Assembly: GCA_964395975.1 (NCBI GenBank)
Contig: CAYNBZ010000036.1
Coordinates: forward strand, 1-24,224
DNA: 24,224 nt
DNA from: Avimuribaculum sp964395975
Lineage (GTDB): Bacteria; Bacteroidota; Bacteroidia; Bacteroidales; Muribaculaceae
Reading direction: 5' to 3'
Position 1 is the first letter of the stretch. Every line of letters starts with the position of its first letter. The position numbers and the translations under genes were made by a program. The notes beneath the pieces are model-generated. The model saw only the letters and a list, made by a program, of their open reading frames with translations, was not told where the DNA came from and ran no database searches. Below, piece by piece: positions 17,054-23,505 of this stretch.

Positions 17054-17100
17054 ACAAAAAACACAAAATGTGTGTGTGCTCTGTGCCACACACACATTTT
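17050..17100 (-). terminator. Terminator of the DUF4923 gene
   Basis: A 14-bp perfect stem (17065-17078 and 17087-17100, alternating TG/CA flanked by AAAA/TTTT) with an 8-nt loop. On the minus strand it is followed by a T-rich stretch broken by G (TTTGTGTTTTTTGTTTTGC). The base of the stem overlaps the stop codon at 17099-17101. The T-rich tail overlaps the upstream box of the tRNA promoter. Confidence 0.7.
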
Positions 17101-17773
17101 ATTTGGTAAATTTCAGGCCGGCATATATGCCATCGTAGTTTTCGAGCAAACTTGCGATTGTTGAAAGTTGTGAACTACTGTCTGAAACAAGGCTTAAAAG
17201 CGATTTCAACTTTGATACATCTAAAAGAAGGCTTAGAGTAGAGCCTGATTTGGTCACTTCGACAGTTAGACCTGCGCTTGTCAACTTACTGAAACTGAAT
17301 TTCATTTGCCCGTCTTCATCGCCTTTGGTGACAGTACCGCTGAACGACTTCCCACTTTTCAATGTCATAGTTACTTCGCCTTCCGTGGTTATTTTCATTG
17401 TCATTCCATCGATACCGATTTTTTCGTAATATGTCGTCAACTTTTCTTCTATGGCAGATGCTGCCACTGCGCCGCCGGCTTGTTCGAGCAGGTTATCGCT
17501 TTGGAATTGCACTGCCGGACCGCTTACAGTCCAAGTTCCTGCAATATCGCTTACTTCAAGCGAGCTGCTTTGTAATACACTGCCAAGTATATTGCTAAGT
17601 AATGACGACCCTGATGAAGAACTGTTGTCATTGGTTGATGTAGTGTCTGAAGAAGTACTGCTGCTTCCTTTACTCAAGCCACTCAAAACACTTTCCAAAT
17701 CGAAAGCGTATGTAGGGGCTGTGCTCATGCATACGGAAACTATTACCAACAATAAAATATTAATTTTTCTCAT
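17099..17773 (-). CDS. DUF4923 family secreted protein
   Basis: 224 residues. The signal peptide ends near TYA (about 23). A Ser/Thr/Asn-rich low-complexity stretch (about 35-58) is followed by the DUF4923 core (about 75-224): IAGTWTVSGPAVQFQSDNLL, then a small Ala/Gly helix (AGGAVAASAIEEKL), then beta strands of a lipocalin-like domain (MKITTEGEVTMTLKSG, SGTV, MKFSFSKL), ending GIYAGLKFTK. The family is common in Bacteroidales and has no established function; the GTW...P.v.F motif suggests a small calycin-type beta barrel in the periplasm or outer membrane. The upstream glutaredoxin-like gene ends 41 bp before this start on the same strand, so they may be cotranscribed, but nothing in the sequence ties their functions. 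Confidence 0.85.
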   Translation of the reverse strand: MRKINILLLVIVSVCMSTAPTYAFDLESVLSGLSKGSSSTSSDTTSTNDNSSSSGSSLLSNILGSVLQSSSLEVSDIAGTWTVSGPAVQFQSDNLLEQAGGAVAASAIEEKLTTYYEKIGIDGMTMKITTEGEVTMTLKSGKSFSGTVTKGDEDGQMKFSFSKLTSAGLTVEVTKSGSTLSLLLDVSKLKSLLSLVSDSSSQLSTIASLLENYDGIYAGLKFTK

Positions 17774-17814
17774 TTCAATATTGTTTTAGTAATTAATTAA
17801 TTTTCAATATATTA

Positions 17815-18120
17815 TCAACATCCACTTCCGTCAATGTTGCAAGATGGCGCTACTTTCTGTTTCGGTGATTGCGATTGAAGCATTGCGTCTTCGGGTTTCA
17901 GCGTTACCGTTCCGTCTTCGAGTACAAAACAGGGGATACCTATCGCACCAATCCGTTTTACGCCATCAAATACGGGGCATTTGTCGCGAAGATGTAAAAA
18001 ATCCTTAAGGTTTTTTACATCTTTGCCAATATCTATGATTTGGTACTTGTCGTTTCCTGCAACCTGTTTTTCGACATTTATGCAGTCAATGCATGTACTC
18101 ATCCCATAAATCTTAATCAT
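17815..18120 (-). CDS. Glutaredoxin-like thiol protein with Cys-rich tail
   Basis: 101 residues from the ATG at 18120. The protein starts MIKIYGMSTCIDC, a first beta strand leading to a CxxC active site (C10, C13), and has a later GIPCF (P63, the likely cis-proline) followed by LEDG, which gives a thioredoxin/glutaredoxin fold. The tail ends SCNIDGSGC, adding C94 and C101. The frame is open to an ATG at 18216, but the longer start adds a leader that does not match the fold, and a TAACTTTG promoter element (18150-18157) would lie within it. The probable role is cytoplasmic thiol exchange; the partner is unknown. The terminal cysteine pair could be regulatory or metal-binding. I see no gene symbol I can defend. 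Confidence 0.8.
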   Translation of the reverse strand: MIKIYGMSTCIDCINVEKQVAGNDKYQIIDIGKDVKNLKDFLHLRDKCPVFDGVKRIGAIGIPCFVLEDGTVTLKPEDAMLQSQSPKQKVAPSCNIDGSGC

Positions 18121-18149
18121 AAGACTGTAGCTTTTTAGTAATTTTGGGA

Positions 18150-18157
18150 CAAAGTTA
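18150..18157 (-). promoter_or_regulatory. Candidate -7 element of the glutaredoxin-like gene
   Basis: Minus strand reads TAACTTTG, matching TAnnTTTG, about 30 bp before the ATG at 18120. An upstream TTTG at 18184-18187 is 26 nt away, too far for the usual spacing. It supports the shorter protein start. Confidence 0.45.
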
Positions 18158-18414
18158 GTGAAAAATATGTGTGGTTGCTGCATCAAATCAAATATTGAAC
18201 AAATAAAATTTTGCACTGACCGAACATATTGTGAATATATGCCGGTTCGTGCAGAAAAAGCAGTGGCAGGGTATATCCTTATATCCTATTTAACATAACA
18301 CTAATTATGGAGCAAATGTATATATTCCTGCTTTTGTCATATAGTATCGTACTGTTACCCATAATCAATAGCCGTGTGTGGATAATATTTTGATTTATGT
18401 CACAACGAGGTTTC

Positions 18415-18456
18415 AAAAAACGGCACGTGCAGCAATCTGTTTTACTGCACGTGCCG
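18415..18456 (-). terminator. Terminator of clpB
   Basis: A 12-bp perfect GC-rich stem CGGCACGTGCAG/CTGCACGTGCCG (18421-18432 and 18445-18456) with a 12-nt loop, followed on the minus strand by six T residues (18415-18420). It lies 25 bp past the clpB stop. Confidence 0.92.
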
Positions 18457-18480
18457 TCGGGACACATATTTGGGAAATAT

Positions 18481-21069
18481 TTAGTTTTTAAATATCAACG
18501 ATTGACCGTCATAATCAATGCATATAGGTTTGTCGCGATTGACTTTCTGAGCCAGAATATCTTTCGATAACTGATTCAATATAAGCCTGTGAATAACCCG
18601 TTTGACCGGACGTGCGCCAAATTCGGGATCATACCCTTCGGCAGCAAGGAAACCCAGAGCGTTGTCAGTTACCTCAAGTTTTACGCCATTCTTTTCGAGC
18701 ATACGGCTGACACTGTCGATCTGCAACTTGACTATCTGCTTGATTTCGTCTTCGTTGAGCGGTGTAAACATTATTGTCTCGTCGATTCGATTAAGAAACT
18801 CAGGACGGACATTTTGTTTGAGCAATTCGAGAACTTCATTTTTTGTACTCTCAATCACCTGATTACGATTGGATTCAGTTAATTTCGACATCCGTTCCCT
18901 TATCAAGTCCGACCCTATATTGGAAGTCATTATGATGATAGTATTTTTGAAGTTCACCAGCCTGCCTTTATTGTCGGTGAGCCGACCGTCATCGAGTACC
19001 TGCAACAAAATATTGAAAACATCAGGATGAGCCTTCTCTATTTCATCAAACAGAACCACAGAATATGGCTTGCGCCTTACCGCCTCGGTTAATTGCCCGC
19101 CTTCTTCATAACCCACATATCCCGGAGGCGCACCTACGAGCCTCGACACAGTGTGCTTCTCCTGATATTCGCTCATATCGATTCGCGTCATCATGTTCTC
19201 ATTATCAAACAGATATTCAGCCAGAGCCTTTGCCAGTTCGGTCTTGCCCACACCTGTCGTACCCAAAAAGATGAACGACCCTATTGGGCGGCGTGGATCA
19301 TTGAGCCCTGCCCTACTGCGGCGGACGGCATCGGCAATTGCCGTTATGGCATCTTGCTGCCCAATCACACGCTTGTGGAGTTCATCTTCAAGATGTAACA
19401 ACTTGTCTTTTTCACTTTGTACCATTTTAGTCACAGGAATGCCTGTCCAGCGTGAAACGACCCCTGCAATATCCTCGGCATCAACCTCTTCCTTGATTAG
19501 AGCCTTGTCACCCTGCATATTTTTCAACTTATCCTGTATGGCCTTGTTGTCATCCTCTTTTTGCTTGATTTTAGAGTACCTGATTTCAGCCACACGGGCA
19601 TAGTCGCCTTCACGTTCGGCCTTTTGAGCTTCAAAGTTAAGTTGCTCGATATCAATCTTGTTTTGCTGAATGCGATTGATCAGTTCCTTTTCGGCTTTCC
19701 ACTTGGCAGTATATCCGCTTTCTTCTTCATGCAACTCGGCGAGTTCCTTTTCAATGTGTTTTATCTGCTCACTGTTGCTCTCGCGCTTTATGGCCTCGCG
19801 CTCTATCTCAAGTTGAGAAATCTTACGCCTTATCTCATCTATCACCTGAGGCACCGAATCGATTTCAAGCCGCAATTTTGCAGCAGCTTCATCGATAAGG
19901 TCTATTGCCTTGTCGGGAAGGAAGCGGTCAGTGATATAGCGTTCCGAAAGTTGCACCGCCGCAATAATGGCTTCATCGCGGATACGCACTTTGTGGTGGT
20001 TTTCATAACGCTCTTTCAGCCCTCTCAATATGGCAATTGCGCTTTCCTCATCGGGTTCATCGACCATTACGATTTGGAAACGGCGTTCCAATGCCTTGTC
20101 TTTCTCAAAATACTTTTGATATTCATCGAGAGTTGTCGCACCTATGCTTCTCAACTCGCCACGGGCAAGTGCAGGTTTAAGGATATTGGCGGCATCCATC
20201 GCCCCCTCCCCTTTTCCCGCGCCGACAAGGGTGTGTATTTCATCGATAAACAGAATGATGTCGCCATCGGCTTGGACGACTTCGTTTACGATGGCTTTCA
20301 GCCGTTCCTCAAATTCGCCCTTGTATTTCGCACCGGCAATCAATGCACCCATATCAAGCGAGAACACCTGTTTCCGTTTCAGATTCTCGGGCACGTCACC
20401 TCGCACTATACGTTGGGCCAATCCTTCGGCTATTGCCGTTTTGCCCGTACCCGGTTCACCTATCAGCATAGGGTTGTTTTTGGTTCGGCGACTGAGGATT
20501 TGAAGCACACGACGAATTTCGTCATCGCGGCCAATCACAGGGTCGAGTTTGCCCTGCCGTGCTTTCTCGTTCAGGTTTATGGCATATTTGCTGAGCGCAT
20601 TATACTGGTCTTCAGCACTTTGTTCTGTAGCTTTCTTCCCTTTTCGCAATTCATCTATTGCCATCGTGAGGTCTTTTTCGTTCACTCCGGCATCTTTCAG
20701 CATTGCCGATACGGGATTGCTGCCCTTTAGAATGCCGACAAGCATGGCTTCAAGCGTTACATACTCATCGCCCCGTTTTTTTGAATAATCGTATGCCTTG
20801 TCAAGGGCTTCATTGGCACTGCCGCTCAAATACGGCTCTGCATTGGAAACCTTCGGGAAAGTGGAAATTTCACGGTCGAGCTGCTGGTCTATAAAAGCGT
20901 CGTTTACCGACAATTTCTGGAAAAGAAACTTTATCACCGAGCCACCCTCGCTTAAAATACCCTTAAGCAAGTGTGCCGGCTCGATGGCTTGATTCCCATT
21001 GCGCCGCGCAACTTCCACTGCCTTTTGTACAGCTTCTTGCGACTTGATTGTAAAGTTGTTGAAATTCAT
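18481..21069 (-). CDS. clpB: ClpB protein disaggregase
   Basis: 862 residues, normal length. This is an ATP-driven hexameric chaperone that pulls apart aggregated proteins with DnaK. The Clp N domain (about 1-145) starts MNFNNFTIKSQEAVQ. AAA+ module 1 has Walker A GEPGTGKT (204-211) and Walker B ILFIDEIH (272-279). The coiled-coil middle domain (about 405-525), which distinguishes ClpB from ClpA/ClpC, is Glu/Lys rich. AAA+ module 2 has Walker A GTTGVGKT (603-610) and Walker B VVLFDEIEKAH (671-681), followed by the NVRPEFLNRIDE sensor region. The pore loop YKGEFEERL is present at 249-257. It is monocistronic: a strong terminator follows, and about 170 bp of AT-rich DNA with a 14-bp palindrome lies upstream. 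No CIRCE or CtsR-type repeat was seen. Confidence 0.98.
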   Translation of the reverse strand: MNFNNFTIKSQEAVQKAVEVARRNGNQAIEPAHLLKGILSEGGSVIKFLFQKLSVNDAFIDQQLDREISTFPKVSNAEPYLSGSANEALDKAYDYSKKRGDEYVTLEAMLVGILKGSNPVSAMLKDAGVNEKDLTMAIDELRKGKKATEQSAEDQYNALSKYAINLNEKARQGKLDPVIGRDDEIRRVLQILSRRTKNNPMLIGEPGTGKTAIAEGLAQRIVRGDVPENLKRKQVFSLDMGALIAGAKYKGEFEERLKAIVNEVVQADGDIILFIDEIHTLVGAGKGEGAMDAANILKPALARGELRSIGATTLDEYQKYFEKDKALERRFQIVMVDEPDEESAIAILRGLKERYENHHKVRIRDEAIIAAVQLSERYITDRFLPDKAIDLIDEAAAKLRLEIDSVPQVIDEIRRKISQLEIEREAIKRESNSEQIKHIEKELAELHEEESGYTAKWKAEKELINRIQQNKIDIEQLNFEAQKAEREGDYARVAEIRYSKIKQKEDDNKAIQDKLKNMQGDKALIKEEVDAEDIAGVVSRWTGIPVTKMVQSEKDKLLHLEDELHKRVIGQQDAITAIADAVRRSRAGLNDPRRPIGSFIFLGTTGVGKTELAKALAEYLFDNENMMTRIDMSEYQEKHTVSRLVGAPPGYVGYEEGGQLTEAVRRKPYSVVLFDEIEKAHPDVFNILLQVLDDGRLTDNKGRLVNFKNTIIIMTSNIGSDLIRERMSKLTESNRNQVIESTKNEVLELLKQNVRPEFLNRIDETIMFTPLNEDEIKQIVKLQIDSVSRMLEKNGVKLEVTDNALGFLAAEGYDPEFGARPVKRVIHRLILNQLSKDILAQKVNRDKPICIDYDGQSLIFKN

Positions 21070-21187
21070 AATTATATAAAGTGTTTGATTTACTATTTAT
21101 TGTTTGTGTTTTGTACATTCAATAAATTGCAATATTCATACCACAGCCAATTTATACCTGTGAAAGTGAAAAAACCGACAGCATTCA

Positions 21188-21201
21188 TGACAAATTTGTC
21201 A
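21188..21201. promoter_or_regulatory. 14-bp palindrome upstream of clpB
   Basis: TGACAAATTTGTCA is a perfect palindrome centred about 125 bp before the clpB start, preceded on the minus strand by a run of T residues and TTGACATTAG. It could be a binding site for a dimeric regulator of clpB. It differs from CIRCE and CtsR boxes. The regulator is unknown to me. Confidence 0.4.
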
Positions 21202-21239
21202 CTAATGTCAAAAAAAAATCAAGGCACTTTATATCATTT

Positions 21240-21498
21240 TTATTCAACAATTAACGTACTTCCCGATATATCGAAGAACCGCTTGAAAAAGGCTTCTATC
21301 TTAGACTTGGCTATGCGGAAAGCACGTTCGTTCCACATTCCACAGGTTTTGATAGGCTGCACAGACAGCTTTTGTCGGAATGTCGGTGTCGGTCAGATAG
21401 CCTTTCAGTCCGTCCCATTCGGCATCCTCCCTAATCTTGTCGTAATTGATGGTCACAGTGGCATCGCCATTCAGGTACAGGAACTTGTTATAACCCGG
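21240..21498 (-). pseudogene. Transposase C-terminal remnant, IS4/IS1634-type, frameshifted
   Basis: Read on the minus strand, the first frame gives PGYNKFLYLNGDATVTINYD, then DAEWDGLKGYLTDTD, IPTKAVCAAYQNLWNVER. The block GLKGYLTDTD...YQNLWNVERAFRIAKSK is the C-terminal end of DDE transposases of the IS4/IS1634 group, including the region near the last catalytic Glu. At 21324-21331 a tandem CGTTCGTT (minus: AACGAACG) shifts the frame; removing one 4-nt copy restores VERAFRIAKSKIEAFF up to a stop at 21240. The fragment has no start, lacks the first catalytic residues, and begins directly beside the stop codons of the lipoprotein gene. The expected RPIYHRxRRRIEAHI ending is missing, so the 3' side may also be rearranged. 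It is a dead remnant. Confidence 0.75.
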
Positions 21499-21501
21499 TT
21501 A

Positions 21502-22098
21502 TTATTGCATAAATTCCGATTCGGAAATTTCTACAGTATTAAAATTGTTCTGTGGCTCGATATCAATGATATTTATTTGTAGGAGATAATTAATTACATT
21601 TGAAGAGTTCTTTTTTCCGAAGTCAAACACGTCAATGCTCCGATTGTAAATAACATTTCTTGTAAACTTAGCAGATAATGAGCCATCGTCATTATCATAC
21701 TCCATCCAGTCCTTTCCGTAGGCAAGTTTTAGATAGTATTTGCCTTGTGGAATCATCTGAATATTTACTGATGAGTTTTCGGGTACAAAAACGTAACGGA
21801 TACAGTTGTTTGTTAATGCATCCACAATTTTTATGGCAACGTCACATCCTTTTCCTATTTCTATATCGAAATAGTTATCCTGTTGACCATATTTCCCTTT
21901 TATTCCATATTCTTGTGAAAGTTCACCTGAGGGTAAAGTTTTTGGTATGTACCACCCAGAAGCAACCATTTCTTCTTGCTCAGCAGATAGCACTATGTCT
22001 CTTTCTACTTGATTTGTAGAATTGTTACTCCCGCAACTACTAATAATCAAATCTCCATATATGATGCATACAAAAATAAAAATACGAAAAGGTTTCAT
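21502..22098 (-). CDS. Hypothetical lipoprotein in the TerD-like cluster
   Basis: 198 residues from the ATG at 22098. That start gives MKPFRIFIFV, a hydrophobic stretch and a lipobox ISSC (Cys22); the frame is open to an ATG at 22164, but that version would bury the lipoprotein signal. The start overlaps the stop of the upstream 58-codon gene as ATGA, so translation is probably coupled. The mature part has beta-rich segments (YFDIEIGKGCDVAIKIVD, IRYVFVPENSSVNIQMIPQG, KYYLKLAYGKDW) reminiscent of a transthyretin or carboxypeptidase-regulatory-like sandwich. Two Cys (85, 99) could pair. The C-terminus ends ESEFMQ and two stop codons, directly against the transposase remnant, so the natural end may have been altered. 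I do not recognise a function. It could be an envelope partner of the TerD-like and Cpl-7 proteins. Confidence 0.75.
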   Translation of the reverse strand: MKPFRIFIFVCIIYGDLIISSCGSNNSTNQVERDIVLSAEQEEMVASGWYIPKTLPSGELSQEYGIKGKYGQQDNYFDIEIGKGCDVAIKIVDALTNNCIRYVFVPENSSVNIQMIPQGKYYLKLAYGKDWMEYDNDDGSLSAKFTRNVIYNRSIDVFDFGKKNSSNVINYLLQINIIDIEPQNNFNTVEISESEFMQ

Positions 22099-22271
22099 GG
22101 GATTATAGATATTAAGTAGTTGAATATTGATACTACAATGATGGCAATGCCAATTATACGACACAATAAAGATAGAGCTCTTTTGTGAGCTTTCTTTTTG
22201 ATAGAATTGTTAGCCAATATAGGTACTACTTGCCAAATTATCAGACCTATTATTATTGTTACTATATTCAT
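22095..22271 (-). CDS. Small two-helix membrane protein (58 residues)
   Basis: It starts MNIVTIIIGLIIWQVVPILA, has a basic loop (KKKAHKR at 25-31) and a second hydrophobic helix (about 37-57, LCRIIGIAIIVVSIFNYLIS). Predicted helices at about 3-21 and 37-57 with the positively charged loop in the cytoplasm put both ends outside. Its TGA overlaps the ATG of the lipoprotein gene (CCATGA), a classic coupling arrangement. It lies 72 bp after the Cpl-7 membrane protein gene. No homologous family comes to mind. Reality is supported by the hydrophobic pattern and overlap rather than similarity, so confidence is moderate. It could serve as a membrane anchor or an accessory for the lipoprotein. Confidence 0.6.
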   Translation of the reverse strand: MNIVTIIIGLIIWQVVPILANNSIKKKAHKRALSLLCRIIGIAIIVVSIFNYLISIIP

Positions 22272-22275
22272 AGCT

Positions 22276-22324
22276 AAAAATAAAATCAGTGAAGAAGCTT
22301 TGTTCTCGACTCCACTTCTTCACT
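22276..22324 (-). terminator. Weak terminator-like hairpin inside the TerD-like cluster
   Basis: A 10-bp stem AGTGAAGAAG/CTTCTTCACT (22288-22297 and 22315-22324) with a 17-nt loop, followed on the minus strand by GATTTTATTTTT. The broken T-run and long loop suggest partial termination or an mRNA-stabilising hairpin between the Cpl-7 protein gene and the small membrane protein gene. Confidence 0.4.
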
Positions 22325-22343
22325 TACATAATATTATAAACGT

Positions 22344-22904
22344 TTAGAATACACCTTCACGCTTAAGTTCATTAACTCGATTCTGAATTGTTTGGTACTT
22401 AGCTCCAAGTCTATCCTTTCGTTCTTGTCCTACCCCATAATCACCACGGATAACTTTCATCGCCTCTGCTTCAACATCATCTGAGACGTTGGGATCAACC
22501 GAAGATGCTGTAACGGTTATATTAGGCTCATCTGAAGAAGCTGTTGGTTGACCTTGTACATCGCTATCCGAATTAGCATAAGCATCTTCTGTTGGAACAG
22601 CCGTTTCATCTTCAGTGCCGTTTTCAACTGCCATATTTTCTGTTGCTGAATCGGACTGTGCTGCTGTAACTTGGCCATTTGTGTTTTCTTCTATAATTTC
22701 AGTAACAGTTTCTTGCTCTGCATTTTTGCCTGATTTGGGGAAAATCCAGAATACAATAAGACAAAGGACAATGATAGCAACAATCCACCATATCAAGTTT
22801 TTGGATTTTGGCGAGTCACTTTCACTCCCTCCTTCAAGGATTTGTTCTTCAACTTTTTTGCGAAGCTGAACTTTATGCTTAAGCTTAATGTCCTTATGTT
22901 CCAT
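22344..22904 (-). CDS. Single-pass membrane protein with Cpl-7-type cell-wall-binding tail
   Basis: 186 residues. Basic cytoplasmic N-terminus (KDIKLKHKVQLRKKVEE, 4-20), one transmembrane helix (about 37-56, NLIWWIVAIIVLCLIVFWIF), then a long Ser/Thr/Glu/Asp-rich, probably disordered spacer (about 60-145). The C-terminal 40 residues (about 146-183) read VIRGDYGVGQERKDRLG then YQTIQNRVNEL, which matches the CW_7/Cpl-7 peptidoglycan-binding repeat pattern (VIxGxxGxGxxRxxRL...VQxxVN). With no cleavable signal, the helix places this tail in the periplasm. It would tether the inner membrane to the wall or sense it. Its ATG shares one base with the stop of the TerD-like gene (TAATG), so the two are translationally coupled. 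The N-terminal motif is shared with that TerD-like protein. The role is inferred. Confidence 0.8.
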   Translation of the reverse strand: MEHKDIKLKHKVQLRKKVEEQILEGGSESDSPKSKNLIWWIVAIIVLCLIVFWIFPKSGKNAEQETVTEIIEENTNGQVTAAQSDSATENMAVENGTEDETAVPTEDAYANSDSDVQGQPTASSDEPNITVTASSVDPNVSDDVEAEAMKVIRGDYGVGQERKDRLGAKYQTIQNRVNELKREGVF

Positions 22905-23494
22905 TAGTCTTCACAAATGAGAGCAAAGCCGGGAATTTCACTATACGCTTTACCAAGACTCATTACTCGGCTTTCGTTCTTAAGTGCGAATTCACCGCCT
23001 TTGTTCTTGATTGAACATACGCAGTACACATGACCTTCATCGGATGAGTCAGCCAAGACTTCGAGGTAGTCACCGCTATCGCTCTTCACCTCGATACGAC
23101 CACCTTCTTCAGCGTAGGTTACATCTTCTCCTTCGATTGCAGCACCGTAATTTACGATGCAAACAAAAGCTTCATCAATATCATCGAGCTTTGCGATATT
23201 GATTTGTTCGCTCTCTTCACCGCCGGGAGCCGGTTCCTTGTTGTCTCCGAGATGGAGCATGAAGGGGAATTTGTCGAGCGAACCTAAATCGCTTTTCTTT
23301 TGGCGATATTCGTTAGAGAATACGCCGCCGACTGTCCCGTCTTTCTTGCGGAAGAACAGACAAAGATCAAGATCCGTGTCTGATGTCCAGTAAAGATTGA
23401 CTTTTAGTTTGCCGGTAAAAGTAAAAGCGGCTTCCTCCTGTTTGCGGCGGAGGGTAATTTTCTTTTTAAGTTTTACTTCTTTTTCTTCTGCCAT
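22904..23494 (-). CDS. TerD-like (tellurium-resistance/stress) domain protein
   Basis: 196 residues, cytoplasmic (no signal). A basic N-terminal extension (KEVKLKKKITLRRKQEE, 5-21) precedes a TerD-like beta-sandwich: LKVNLYWTSDTDLDLCLFF (30-48), then FMLHLGDNKEPAPGGEESEQ (78-97), then INIAKLDDIDEAFVCIVNYG (98-117). The TDLDL and GDN...EQI residues are the usual calcium-site regions of the family. The domain is typical of stress clusters described under the Ter heading (TerD/TerC/TerY). The extension is unusual for TerD proteins and recurs in the next gene product. It is 11 bp downstream of the partial gene and overlaps the next gene by one base. Actual tellurite resistance is not implied. I did not see TerC or TerZ genes in the window. 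Confidence 0.82.
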   Translation of the reverse strand: MAEEKEVKLKKKITLRRKQEEAAFTFTGKLKVNLYWTSDTDLDLCLFFRKKDGTVGGVFSNEYRQKKSDLGSLDKFPFMLHLGDNKEPAPGGEESEQINIAKLDDIDEAFVCIVNYGAAIEGEDVTYAEEGGRIEVKSDSGDYLEVLADSSDEGHVYCVCSIKNKGGEFALKNESRVMSLGKAYSEIPGFALICED

Positions 23495-23505
23495 ATCGTT
23501 TTTTA

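Larger units (their letters stand above)
18121..18480. other. Intergenic region between clpB and the glutaredoxin-like gene
   Basis: About 360 bp without a convincing gene. It holds the candidate -7 element of the glutaredoxin-like gene (18150-18157) and the clpB terminator (18415-18456). The remaining stretch, 18158-18414, is AT-rich; I see no RNA gene, repeat or conserved frame there. A 62-codon minus-strand frame at 18279-18467 runs through the terminator and looks like chance. Confidence 0.6.

Noticed and set aside
18279..18467. 62-codon minus-strand frame with many Cys near its N-terminus
   Set aside because: Its first codons are the arms of the clpB terminator hairpin, which explains the pattern; no promoter or support.
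19561..20730. 389-codon open frame on the plus strand
   Set aside because: It lies wholly inside clpB on the opposite strand, and its translation has no recognisable domain; long antisense frames are common opposite strongly codon-biased genes.
21070..21239. Possible CIRCE or CtsR site before clpB
   Set aside because: Neither TTAGCACTC-N9-GAGTGCTAA nor the GGTCAAA direct repeat is present; only an unrelated palindrome is.
22904..23494. Reading the TerD-like gene as proof of tellurite resistance or of phage defence
   Set aside because: No terC, terZ or other partner genes are visible, and TerD domains occur in many stress contexts; the function stays open.
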